Assembly: GCF_036327755.1 (NCBI RefSeq)
Contig: NZ_CP109596.1
Coordinates: 1,426,001 to 1,490,000 of the forward strand
Direction: 5' to 3'
Length of the DNA stretch: 64,000 bases
Source of the DNA: Nocardia sp. NBC_01503
GTDB lineage: Bacteria; Actinomycetota; Actinomycetes; Mycobacteriales; Mycobacteriaceae
Below are positions 7,941 to 16,936 of this stretch, in pieces. Position 1 is the stretch's first letter. Each line of letters begins with the position of its first letter. The notes under the pieces were generated by a model, which made no database searches, was not told the DNA's origin, and saw nothing but the letters and a program-made list of their open reading frames with translations. The translations under genes and the position numbers were made by a program.

Positions 7941-10900
7941 TTACAGTCCTGGCAGGTCGGCTATTTGAATCATCTCCTGGCCTCGGCTGCGGGAGGCGAG
8001 GATGCCTCGGCCCGGAGGCAGCTTCATCGGGCGGATATCGCCGATGAGTTTGCCTTCATCGCGCGGTCCGGACATGAGCAGGGCGTCCACCGACATATTC
8101 TTCATGGCGCCCAGGACGCCGTCGTAGAGGGCTCGAGAGACGCCGCCCATGCGGCGGGTGACGATGACGTGCATACCGATATCGCGCGCCTGCGGGAGGT
8201 ATTCGACAAGGGGTGCAAGGGGATTCATCATGCCGCCGGTGGCGACCATATCGTAGTCGTCGATGACGATGTAGATCTCCGGACCGCTCCACCAGCTGCG
8301 TTCGCGCAGCTGCTGCGGGGTGATGTCGGAGCCGGGGATGCGCTTGGAGAGGTAGTTGACGACCTCCTGGATCATCGGTCCGCAGGTCTGCGAGGAGGTC
8401 GAATATCCGGCCAGCTGATCGCCTTCCAGCGCGCCCAGCAGGGTGCGGCGGTAGTCGATGAGGATGACACGGGCCTGTTCGGCATTGGAGTTCTCCGCGA
8501 TGCCGTGGATGATATTGCGCAGCGCGGTGGTCTTACCGCACTCCACATCGGCGAAGATCATCAGGTGCGGATCGGCCGCGAAATCCAGTACCAGCGGCGC
8601 CAATTCGGCCTCGCCGATACCGACGACGATCTTGGTGGCACTGGGCTGGATACCGTGCGCGTGTGCCAGTCGAAGCACCTGATCGCGCGGAATGTTCAAG
8701 GGCAGCATACGAACATCGGGTGCGCGGCGGTCGCCGTACAGCGCGGTCATCTGCTCCTTGGCCGCGCCGACGCCCTCGGGCAGGGTGGCCGGATCGGTAT
8801 CGGAGTCCAAGCGCGGCAACGCGATCAGCAGGTGCAGCGGGTCGGCGGTGAGGCCGCGGCCGGGCTGGTTGACCGGTACGTTGACCGCGACCCGGCGGCC
8901 CATCTCCGAGTCCGACGGGTCACCGAGGCGCAGCTCGATGCGGGTGCCGATCATATCCTTCATGGCGGGCCGGATCTCGGCCCACCGGTTGGCACTCAGA
9001 ATCACGTGGATGCCGTACGAAAGGCCCTGTGCGGCAAGGGCTCCGACCTGGGGCTCCAGGGTGTCGAAGTCCTCGCGGAAGACCTGCCAGCCGTCGATGA
9101 CCAGGAATACGTCACCGAACTTGTCCTGCAGAATCGGATCATCCATCGCACCAGATGTGAGCGCAGCATGCTTGCGCCGCCGGAACTCGGCCATGGATTC
9201 GATGCCCAGCGCCGCGAACCGCTCCTCGCGCTGCTGCAGCAGGGTGATGAGCTCGGCGATGGTGCGCCGCAATCGATCCACGTCGAGCTTGCTGGCGACC
9301 GAGCCCACATGCGGTAGCCCGGACATACTGCCGAGGCTGCCGCCACCGAGGTCGATGCAGTAGAACTGCAACTGCTCGGGCGTATGGGTCGCCGCGGCGG
9401 ACATGATGATGGTGCGCAGCGCGGTGGATTTACCGGCCAGCTTGCCGCCGACGACCGCCACATTGCCTTGTGCGCCAGCCAAACTGATGGTGAGCACATC
9501 GCGCCGCTGCTCGTACGGCTTGTCGATGATGCCGATCGGCATCCACAGCTGTCCGTGCCGGTTGACGGGCGAGCTCCACTCGGGATCGGGCAGCAGCATA
9601 TCGACCGTCGGCGACTCCTCGAGCGGCGGCAACCACACCTCGTGTGCCGGACGGCCGTGTCCGGTAAGGCGTTTCACCACGACCTGGAGCAGCGTATCGG
9701 GAATGCCCTCGTCGGCGGGCGGGGGCGGCGGCAGCAGATCGAGCGGGTCGAGCGGATTCTCCGGCTCGGGCAGCGCGAGCATCTCCACCGGCCCGGCGGT
9801 GAATTCGCGCGGCGGGGCCTCGGCGACCGCCCGGCCGTCCAACTGCCGGGTGGCCCGCGGCGCGACATACGGTCCGGACACATAGGTGGCGTTGAACCGC
9901 AGCGGGTCCGAGGCGTCGCTCTTGAGGTAACCGGAGCCGGGGACACCCGGCAGGTGGTAGGCGTCGGTGATACCGAGCACGGCGCGAGATTCATTGGCGG
10001 AGAACGTACGCAGTCCGATCCGATAGGACAGGTGCGAGTCCAGCCCGCGCATCTTGTTCTCTTCCAGGCGCTGCGAGGCGAGCAGCAGATGCACATGCAG
10101 TGATCGGCCGAGTCGGCCGATCATGACGAACAAATCCGCGAAATCCGGTTTCTGCGAGAGCAATTCGGAGAACTCGTCGATGACCACGAACAGCGCGGGC
10201 AACGGATCCAGCGGCACACCGGCGGCGCGCGCCTTCTCGTAATCCGTCACATTGGCGAAATTGCCCGCGGTGCGCAGCAATTCCTGTCGCCGGTTCATCT
10301 CGCCGGCGAGCGCGTCGCGCATACGGTCGACGAGCGAGAGCTCCTCTTCCAGGTTGGTGATGACCGCCGCGACATGCGGCAGCGGATCCATACCGAGGAA
10401 GGTCGCACCACCCTTGAAGTCGACCAGCACCAGGTTCAGCTGATCGGGCGAGTGCGTGGCCACCATCGAAAGCAGCAGCGTCCGAAGGAATTCCGACTTA
10501 CCCGAACCGGTGGCGCCGATGCACAGCCCGTGCGGTCCCATACCGTTCTCGGCGGATTCCTTGATATCGATCTCGACGGGCGTGCCGTCGGGGGTGATGC
10601 CGATCGGCACCCGCAGTCGTTCGCGACCGTAGCGCGGCCGCCACACCTTGGCCGGATCGATCTGCGCCGCGTCCGGAATCTTGAGCAGCGCCATCAGGCC
10701 CGGGTCCGCGGTGCTCGTATTGTCGCCGAGGCTGACGATCTGCGCCGCGGTCGCGACCCGGAAGCGAGCGAGGCTGCGCGAGAACGCCTCGGCCTCCGCG
10801 AGTGTCACCACATCGGCGGTGGCGAACTTCTCGGTGCCCGCGGCGCTCTTGGCGAAGACATCGCCACCGGAGGCCACCAGCTGCAGACCACGCCGAGCCG

Positions 10901-11963
10901 CGAGGCTGTTCTCCGCGGCGCTCAGGTCGATGACGGTAACCGCGTCCAAACCCGATTCGCTGATCAGCCGCTCACTACCGCTCACATATCCGTCGTCGAC
11001 AATGACGACGAAGTGCAGTCGCCCCTGGGTCGGTTGCGGATTGCGCATGAAGCGACCGCGCTCGAGCAGATCGTCCGCGAGCGCGGTCTCGAACTCGCCG
11101 AGCGAGGTGTAGATCATGCGCGCCGCGCCCATACCGTCGCGCTGGCTCGGATGCTGTAGCTGTGGAAGCCATTTCGCCCACGCCCAGGCCGGTGCGTCCG
11201 GGTCGGCGCAGACGATGGCGACGGCCACATGGTCGGGCCCGTGGAAGGCGCACAGCTCGATGAGCATGCCCCACACCAGCTTCCGCGCATCCTCGACCGG
11301 TCCCTCGACATTGATCGCCGGGAAGGCCCGCAATGACACCGCGGTCGGCAGCTGATGCACCACCGAGTGCGTACGCACGAACCGCCGCAGCGCCACCGTC
11401 GACACCGGCTCCAAGTCCTCCAGCGGCCCGGTCTCGGGTCGCGCGAGTTTGGCTGCGAGCCGGTGGGTTCCGATCCCGACCCGCACATGCCCGAAGTCCG
11501 GGTCATTGGGCCGGCGCTCCCACATGCGCCGGGTGCCGACGACCGAGTGCAGATCGGCGGGCTCGGGATGACTCCAGACCAGGGTCTCCAGCTGCTTCAG
11601 CGCGGTGCGCCGCACCTCACGCCGGGTCTGGTCGAGATAGCGGAAGTAGTCCTTGCGTTCCTCATTGAGTTCACCGGCGCTCTTGTTGCCGCCGCGCTGC
11701 CCCATGAACATGCCCGCCATCGACATGATCATCATCATCGGGAACATCATCATCATGGGGTTGGTCAGGATGGACCGCCCCATCATCGCCATCATGGCGA
11801 TCATGCCGATCATGGCGACCACCATGACCACCGGCATCAGCTTGCTGAGCAGGTTGCCCGGGACCGCGCGCGGGATCTCCGGTGGCGGCGTGAGCGCCAT
11901 CTCACCACCGGGCGCGCGGGGCGGCGCGATGCGCGGACGACGTACGAAACCTTCGGTAGCCAT
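7941..11963 (-). CDS. eccC: type VII secretion ATPase EccC
   Basis: A full-length 1340-aa EccC (EccCa and EccCb fused), the motor and substrate receptor of the ESX membrane complex. Two transmembrane helices near residues 35-85 are unusually methionine-rich. Three FtsK/SpoIIIE domains follow. Domain 1 has Walker A GATGSGKSEF (about residue 482) and Walker B LFVVIDEF. Domain 2 has GGKLAGKSTALR (about 840) and VFLVIDGW. Domain 3 has ADVECGKTTALR (about 1140) and YIVIDDYD. The start lies 17 bases after mycP, in an eccD-mycP-eccC operon. The TAA stop is followed in frame by a second EccCb-like ORF. Confidence 0.96.
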   Translation of the reverse strand: MATEGFVRRPRIAPPRAPGGEMALTPPPEIPRAVPGNLLSKLMPVVMVVAMIGMIAMMAMMGRSILTNPMMMMFPMMMIMSMAGMFMGQRGGNKSAGELNEERKDYFRYLDQTRREVRRTALKQLETLVWSHPEPADLHSVVGTRRMWERRPNDPDFGHVRVGIGTHRLAAKLARPETGPLEDLEPVSTVALRRFVRTHSVVHQLPTAVSLRAFPAINVEGPVEDARKLVWGMLIELCAFHGPDHVAVAIVCADPDAPAWAWAKWLPQLQHPSQRDGMGAARMIYTSLGEFETALADDLLERGRFMRNPQPTQGRLHFVVIVDDGYVSGSERLISESGLDAVTVIDLSAAENSLAARRGLQLVASGGDVFAKSAAGTEKFATADVVTLAEAEAFSRSLARFRVATAAQIVSLGDNTSTADPGLMALLKIPDAAQIDPAKVWRPRYGRERLRVPIGITPDGTPVEIDIKESAENGMGPHGLCIGATGSGKSEFLRTLLLSMVATHSPDQLNLVLVDFKGGATFLGMDPLPHVAAVITNLEEELSLVDRMRDALAGEMNRRQELLRTAGNFANVTDYEKARAAGVPLDPLPALFVVIDEFSELLSQKPDFADLFVMIGRLGRSLHVHLLLASQRLEENKMRGLDSHLSYRIGLRTFSANESRAVLGITDAYHLPGVPGSGYLKSDASDPLRFNATYVSGPYVAPRATRQLDGRAVAEAPPREFTAGPVEMLALPEPENPLDPLDLLPPPPPADEGIPDTLLQVVVKRLTGHGRPAHEVWLPPLEESPTVDMLLPDPEWSSPVNRHGQLWMPIGIIDKPYEQRRDVLTISLAGAQGNVAVVGGKLAGKSTALRTIIMSAAATHTPEQLQFYCIDLGGGSLGSMSGLPHVGSVASKLDVDRLRRTIAELITLLQQREERFAALGIESMAEFRRRKHAALTSGAMDDPILQDKFGDVFLVIDGWQVFREDFDTLEPQVGALAAQGLSYGIHVILSANRWAEIRPAMKDMIGTRIELRLGDPSDSEMGRRVAVNVPVNQPGRGLTADPLHLLIALPRLDSDTDPATLPEGVGAAKEQMTALYGDRRAPDVRMLPLNIPRDQVLRLAHAHGIQPSATKIVVGIGEAELAPLVLDFAADPHLMIFADVECGKTTALRNIIHGIAENSNAEQARVILIDYRRTLLGALEGDQLAGYSTSSQTCGPMIQEVVNYLSKRIPGSDITPQQLRERSWWSGPEIYIVIDDYDMVATGGMMNPLAPLVEYLPQARDIGMHVIVTRRMGGVSRALYDGVLGAMKNMSVDALLMSGPRDEGKLIGDIRPMKLPPGRGILASRSRGQEMIQIADLPGL

Positions 11964-11980
11964 GAGTGTTTCTCCGGTCG

Positions 11981-13405
11981 TTACGAATCGAGGTCGGGCA
12001 GCTCGTCGTCGCGGCGAGCGCGCCGGAATGGAATCGACAGTGCGAGACCGATTCCCAGCGCGGCGAGACAGACGATGGACCCGATGATGGCGACCAGACG
12101 CGGCAAAGCGTCGGGCCCGGCGGGCTTTTCGGGGGCGGGGAAGGCGTGCGGCGTATCCGCGCCGACGCCGACCGGCTGCGCGGGCAACTGTGCGGTGAGC
12201 GCCGCGAGCGGATCGATGAGTCCGTAGCCGATGCGGTCGTCACGGCCGGTGCCGGGACCGGGCGCGTGCGCGGTGCGGGTGATCCGGTCCATGATCTCCT
12301 GCGCGGACATATCCGGGAATCTCGCGCGCAACAGCGCGGCCAGTCCGGAGACATAGGGCGCGGCGAAGCTGGTGCCGTTGATGGGCTGCGCTTCGTTCTT
12401 GTCGTTGTATCCGCTGGTGTTGACCAGTCCGGTACCGCCGGGCTTGCTATCCAGTGAGGTGATCTTGGTCCCGATCGCGGCCACCCCGACCCACGGGCCG
12501 TGCAGCGAGAAATCCGACGGATTGCCATCGGAGTTGACCGAGGCGACGCTCAGCACATACGGGCTGAACCAGGCCGGACTGGACACGGTTTTCACCTCGC
12601 TCCAACCGGTTCCGTCATTCTGGGTGCCACATCCGATGGCGGAGTCCACATTTCCGGCCGCGGCGACCACCACGACATCATGGTCGTAGGCGTACTTGGC
12701 GGCGGCGCCCATGGCCGCGTCCGAGGAATCCCCCGGACTGGAGCAGGCCGCGAGCGAGAGATTGACGACCTTCGCGCCCATATCCACCGCGCGCACCACC
12801 GATGCGGCGAGGGTGAGCACATTGCCGTACCCGCCGCTGGTCACCTTGCCCGGCTGATCGCCGTTGTTCTGATCCTTGGCCTTGTACATTTCGCTGTTCT
12901 GCCGGATGGAGAGAATCTCCGCCTCCGGCGCGACCCCGACGAAGGCGTCATCCGGACTCGGCCGTGCGGCGATGATTCCGGCGACCAGCGTGCCGTGCCC
13001 ATCGCAGTCGACCGTCCCGTCACTGTCGGCGGAGACGTAATCGCCGCCCGCCTCGACCGGACCGAGTCGCGGATGGCGGGTCACGCCGGTGTCGATCACC
13101 GCGACCTTGACCCCCTCCCCCTTACTGAATTGCCATGCGGCAGGCAGATTCAGCACGCGCTGGGCGAGCGGTTCGTCCTTCTGGGCGGAGCCGGTCAGCG
13201 AGAGCTCGGCGCAGAAGTGCTGCTTCTCGGTGACATCGGGCGGCGCGGCCTTACCGCTGAGCGCCTGCGCCTGCGCCAGCGCACCGTCGTCGATCTTCGG
13301 CGGCGTGAGTTCGGCGGACGCGACCCCCGGCGGGCTCAGCAGCGCAGCACCGAGAACAGCTGTGGCACAGACGATCCGTGCCCAGCCGCCCCCCGGCGAT
13401 CTCAT
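11981..13405 (-). CDS. mycP: mycosin, ESX-associated subtilisin-like protease
   Basis: A 474-aa membrane-anchored serine protease needed for stability of the ESX complex. It has an N-terminal signal sequence (ATAVLGAALLSPPGVASA), catalytic Asp105 in VAVIDTG, His137 in CDGHGTLVAG, an oxyanion Asn in AAAGNVDS and Ser346 in INGTSFAAPYVSG. A C-terminal helix (about residues 443-465) precedes a short Arg-rich tail. The ATG at 13405 is chosen because it overlaps the eccD stop (ATGA). A start 36 bases upstream is possible but would overlap eccD more. Confidence 0.95.
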   Translation of the reverse strand: MRSPGGGWARIVCATAVLGAALLSPPGVASAELTPPKIDDGALAQAQALSGKAAPPDVTEKQHFCAELSLTGSAQKDEPLAQRVLNLPAAWQFSKGEGVKVAVIDTGVTRHPRLGPVEAGGDYVSADSDGTVDCDGHGTLVAGIIAARPSPDDAFVGVAPEAEILSIRQNSEMYKAKDQNNGDQPGKVTSGGYGNVLTLAASVVRAVDMGAKVVNLSLAACSSPGDSSDAAMGAAAKYAYDHDVVVVAAAGNVDSAIGCGTQNDGTGWSEVKTVSSPAWFSPYVLSVASVNSDGNPSDFSLHGPWVGVAAIGTKITSLDSKPGGTGLVNTSGYNDKNEAQPINGTSFAAPYVSGLAALLRARFPDMSAQEIMDRITRTAHAPGPGTGRDDRIGYGLIDPLAALTAQLPAQPVGVGADTPHAFPAPEKPAGPDALPRLVAIIGSIVCLAALGIGLALSIPFRRARRDDELPDLDS

Positions 13406-14877
13406 ATGTTGCGCGCCATCGAGTAGACGTCGGCGAGCCATAGCACCAGCGGGACGATCGATACGATCAGACCGTATTCGAAGATCTCGTTGAAGCGCCG
13501 GGTCACCGGAGTCACCTCGATGTGCGGGCCGATCACGCCGAAGACGATGGCGGCCGCCGCGAAGGCGAGCAGCAGTCCGGCCGAGACCAGCGGCATACCG
13601 TCATCCGCCAGGGCCAGCAGCACCAGCAGAGTCACGAAAGTCAGTCCGCCACCGGCGATCAGGACGGTGGCCTGGGTGAGGTCGGCGAAGGCCCGCCCGC
13701 GCAGGCACAGAATGATCGAGACCACGATGGCCAGCGCGATGCCCTGCCAGCGCGGGGATCCCAGTGGATCGGCCGCTGCGACCGCCCCGAAGGCCGCGCC
13801 GAGCGCCGCGCCGACGACCATGCCGGTCTGGAACTGATTGGCGACGCGGGCGCGCAGTCCGAGCCCGTGCGCCGAGGGCAGGACGGTCGCGCCGATGGCG
13901 CCGATACCCTCGATGGTCGGCCGGGGTTCATGATCGGCCGGATCGATGGCGGCACCGGCGGTCGGCACCGGCGGGACCGGAAGCCGGGCGAGCATGGCGG
14001 CCAGTCGCGGTACCGCGGAGAGCAGCAGAATCGACGCGACCAGCACTCCGGCAGCGAGTTTCGGCATGGCGGTGTCCCAGCCCATGCGGACCGCGGCAGC
14101 GCCGCCGAGGAAGATCGAGAGCGTGACGGCCGCGGAGACGATGGCCGCACCCGTGCGGATCAGCCGGAAGCCGATCACCGCGACCAGCAGAGTCGCACTG
14201 GCACCGAGCAGTACGTGTGGAGCGCCCAGCGCGTGCGGCACCGCCAGCGCCGCACCACCGAAGGTGAGCAGCAACAACAGCAGTGTGAGTACGGTCGCGG
14301 TCAACTCGTCCGCGTATTTGCGCTCGGCGATCACGGCCGCCACCAGCGCCGCGACGGCGCCGCCGAGCAGCATGGCCGGTGCGACGAATTGGTCTCCGGC
14401 ACCGCGCGATACGGCGCCGAGCAGCAGTGCGAACAGCGTCGCGACAATGGCCGCGCCGAGTCCGGTCCAACGCGCCGAGGCGGGCGACCAGCCGCGGAAC
14501 TCCTCGGAGGTGAGCCGCGAGACCGCGTCGATCACATCGTCGAAGAGCGCGGGTGCTTCCTTGGCGGCGACGGCCCGCAGGACCAGCAGTTCACCGTCGT
14601 AGATCTCGGCGTCATTGAGCGTCTGGCTGGGCGCGATCATATCCCGGCCGAGCTTGGCCAGCGTCCAATGCTGGGGCTGGAGCGGCGTTCCCCCCTCTTC
14701 GCCGCCCAGTGGATCCGGATCGCGAGATTCGATAAGTCTGACCAGATCGCCGATGAAGGCGGCGATCGGTGCGTTTGCCGGTAGACCGACGTCGAGCTGG
14801 GTGTTCCCCCCGATGACGGACACTCGGCACAATTCGGGTTCAGCGGCGCCCAAGCCGCTGATCGACTGTGCGGTCAC
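13402..14877 (-). CDS. eccD: type VII secretion integral membrane protein EccD
   Basis: A 491-aa channel component of the ESX inner-membrane complex. The N-terminal 100 residues form the YukD-like ubiquitin fold typical of EccD (CRVSVIGGNTQLDVGLPANA, then HWTLAKLGRDM and EIYDGELLVLRA). The rest is about eleven Ala/Leu/Val-rich transmembrane helices. The start is GTG. Its 3' end overlaps mycP by 4 bp. The upstream intergenic region is shared with the divergent eccA gene. Confidence 0.95.
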   Translation of the reverse strand: MTAQSISGLGAAEPELCRVSVIGGNTQLDVGLPANAPIAAFIGDLVRLIESRDPDPLGGEEGGTPLQPQHWTLAKLGRDMIAPSQTLNDAEIYDGELLVLRAVAAKEAPALFDDVIDAVSRLTSEEFRGWSPASARWTGLGAAIVATLFALLLGAVSRGAGDQFVAPAMLLGGAVAALVAAVIAERKYADELTATVLTLLLLLLTFGGAALAVPHALGAPHVLLGASATLLVAVIGFRLIRTGAAIVSAAVTLSIFLGGAAAVRMGWDTAMPKLAAGVLVASILLLSAVPRLAAMLARLPVPPVPTAGAAIDPADHEPRPTIEGIGAIGATVLPSAHGLGLRARVANQFQTGMVVGAALGAAFGAVAAADPLGSPRWQGIALAIVVSIILCLRGRAFADLTQATVLIAGGGLTFVTLLVLLALADDGMPLVSAGLLLAFAAAAIVFGVIGPHIEVTPVTRRFNEIFEYGLIVSIVPLVLWLADVYSMARNI

Positions 14878-14923
14878 TTGCTGAACTGCTCCCTCACCCT
14901 CGTAACAGTTGCCCGCCCAGGGC

Positions 14924-14940
14924 GGTTAACCATAATGTAT
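14924..14940. promoter_or_regulatory. candidate control site between divergent eccD and eccA
   Basis: An 8-bp palindrome GGTTAACC overlaps a CATAATGTAT stretch in the 154-bp divergent intergenic region. CATAAT is close to a -10 hexamer on the plus strand. It is the most AT-rich point between the two operons; no further regulator site is identifiable. Confidence 0.25.
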
Positions 14941-15031
14941 CCGACTGTCCGCAACTGTGCGATCCGCATGGTCGGGTGGGGACTGTGAACGAAAGCCTAA
15001 CCAGGTTCAACGAATTCGGGGTTCGACTAGG

Positions 15032-16867
15032 ATGATCGACACTCGCCAGGCACAACGCGCCTTCGACGCGGGGGTGCTCTCTCTGGGGTTGAGCATCGAC
15101 GGACAGGAGTCCAACAAGGACCTCGAGTACGCGAAGCTGGCCTTTCAGCGCGCGACCGAGTGGGATCCCACCATGTGCGACGCCTGGCTCGGCCGGGCGG
15201 TAGCCGGTGAGGTAACCAAGGACGTTCTGCACAACCTGTACAAGTGCAGCACCATCTCGCTGGGACGGGAACAGCGGCGGTTGGGGCTACCGCCCCGGGT
15301 GCTTGCTGGACGTTTCCTGCCGGGTCTCTACATCGATTACCCGCTGGCCAGTTTCACCGAAATCTGGCTCGCGTACGCCGCGCATCTGATCGCGGACAAG
15401 CAGTTCGACGAGGCCGAGACGGTACTCAACGAACTCGATCAGCATCGCCGGGCGCGCGCCAATGAACCCGACTTCGAAATCGACGGCCGGGTCAGCAAAT
15501 ACGTGCGCGGCATCCTGCACTACAACACCCAGCGCTGGTCCGATGTGATGACCGTGCTCGCGGGCTCCGAAGGCTGGGAAGATCCCTATCTGGCCGCTGG
15601 CGCACATGTGATGGTGGGCACAGCCTGCGCGCAGCTGGGTCTGTTCGGTGAGGCGATCCGGCGTATGGAACAGGCCGAGGCGGGCCCGATTCCGGCCGCC
15701 CGCACCGCCGCCATGTTCTGCCGCGGCCTGTGCCTGCGCGAGACCGGCGAGGCCGATGAGGCGCAGGCGCTGTTCGAGAAGGTGTATTCACAGGCACCGG
15801 ATTTCGACGCCAATACCGCCGCCATGCGCGATCGGACGTACCGCATCACCGTCACCTCCAAGGAGGTGATCGAGGCGCGCACCGACAAGTGGGATCCGGC
15901 GTCCGCGCCGTCGCTGGAGGAGAAGCGGCAGGCCGAGAACGAGGATCGCGCCAAGGTGATCCTGGCCGAGGCGCGCGCGGAGCTGGACAAGCAGATCGGC
16001 CTGACCGCCGTCAAGACGCAGGTCGCCAAATTGCAGTCGAGTGCCCAGCTGGCGAAAATCCGTGCGGAGAAGGGGCTTTCGAGTTCGGCGCGCGGTCAGC
16101 ACCTGGCCTTCACCGGCCCGCCCGGAACCGGTAAGACCACCATCGCGCGCGTGGTCGCCAAAATCTATTGCGGCCTGGGCATTCTCAAGACCGAGAAGGT
16201 CGTGGAGACCAAGCGCTCGGACTTCGTCGGCCAGCATCTGGGCTCGACGGCCATCAAGACCGAGAAGCTCATCGATACCGCCATGGACGGCGTGCTGTTC
16301 ATCGATGAGGCGTACACCCTTATCCAGCAAGGTCTTTCGGGCGGTGACGCCTTCGGCCGCGAGGCGGTGGACACACTGCTGGCGCGCATGGAGAACGATC
16401 GCGATCGCCTGGTGGTGATCATCGCCGGATACGACGGCGAGATCGACCGCTTCCTGGCCGCCAACGACGGTCTGGCCTCGCGCTTCGCCAAGCGCCTGCA
16501 ATTCCCGTCCTACACCGCGCCCGAGCTCGGTGAGATCGGGCAGGTCATCGCGCACAAACGTGATTCGGAGCTCTCGGACGGCGCGATGGAGCAGCTGGTC
16601 ATGACTTGCCAGAAGCTTTACCACCTGGAGAGCACCGATCAGAGCGGGCAACCGCGCCGCGGTGTGGATGTGGCCGGTAACGGTCGTTTCATCCGCAACC
16701 TGATCGAGGCGGCCGAGGAGGAGCGCGAATTCCGGCTCGCCAATGACGAATCCATCGATCTGAGCGAAATCGACGAATCGGTGCTCATGCGCATCGAGGC
16801 GCCGGATATGAAGGCGGCACTGCAGACGCTGCTGAGCTCGCTGGGTCTGTCGTCAGCGGCCGACTAG
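15032..16867 (+). CDS. eccA: type VII secretion AAA+ ATPase EccA
   Basis: A 611-aa cytosolic AAA+ protein of the CbxX/CfqX group that works with EspG-bound substrates in ESX systems. The first ~280 residues form TPR-like helical repeats (for example YAKLAFQRATEWDPTMCDAW). The AAA+ module has Walker A GPPGTGKTT (about residue 361), Walker B VLFIDEAYT (about 420) and an arginine-finger region near ASRFAKRL. The ATG at 15032 gives MIDTRQAQRAFD, the usual EccA start; the longer frame upstream shows no family similarity. It is divergent from eccD and followed by eccE. Confidence 0.95.
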   Translation: MIDTRQAQRAFDAGVLSLGLSIDGQESNKDLEYAKLAFQRATEWDPTMCDAWLGRAVAGEVTKDVLHNLYKCSTISLGREQRRLGLPPRVLAGRFLPGLYIDYPLASFTEIWLAYAAHLIADKQFDEAETVLNELDQHRRARANEPDFEIDGRVSKYVRGILHYNTQRWSDVMTVLAGSEGWEDPYLAAGAHVMVGTACAQLGLFGEAIRRMEQAEAGPIPAARTAAMFCRGLCLRETGEADEAQALFEKVYSQAPDFDANTAAMRDRTYRITVTSKEVIEARTDKWDPASAPSLEEKRQAENEDRAKVILAEARAELDKQIGLTAVKTQVAKLQSSAQLAKIRAEKGLSSSARGQHLAFTGPPGTGKTTIARVVAKIYCGLGILKTEKVVETKRSDFVGQHLGSTAIKTEKLIDTAMDGVLFIDEAYTLIQQGLSGGDAFGREAVDTLLARMENDRDRLVVIIAGYDGEIDRFLAANDGLASRFAKRLQFPSYTAPELGEIGQVIAHKRDSELSDGAMEQLVMTCQKLYHLESTDQSGQPRRGVDVAGNGRFIRNLIEAAEEEREFRLANDESIDLSEIDESVLMRIEAPDMKAALQTLLSSLGLSSAAD

Positions 16868-16936
16868 CTTGTCTACGCACGGAGGGGGCTTGGCTGTGAA
16901 CGAGTTGGCTGGTGCTGTGAACGGGGATTGGGCGCT

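Noticed and set aside
7722..9317. 531-aa plus-strand frame opposite the eccC genes
   Set aside because: It lies antisense to conserved ATPase domains and shows only Gly/Arg/His-rich composition.
13522..14784. 420-aa plus-strand frame opposite eccD
   Set aside because: Its Arg/Asp/Gly-rich composition mirrors the Ala/Leu codons of EccD membrane helices; no signal of its own.
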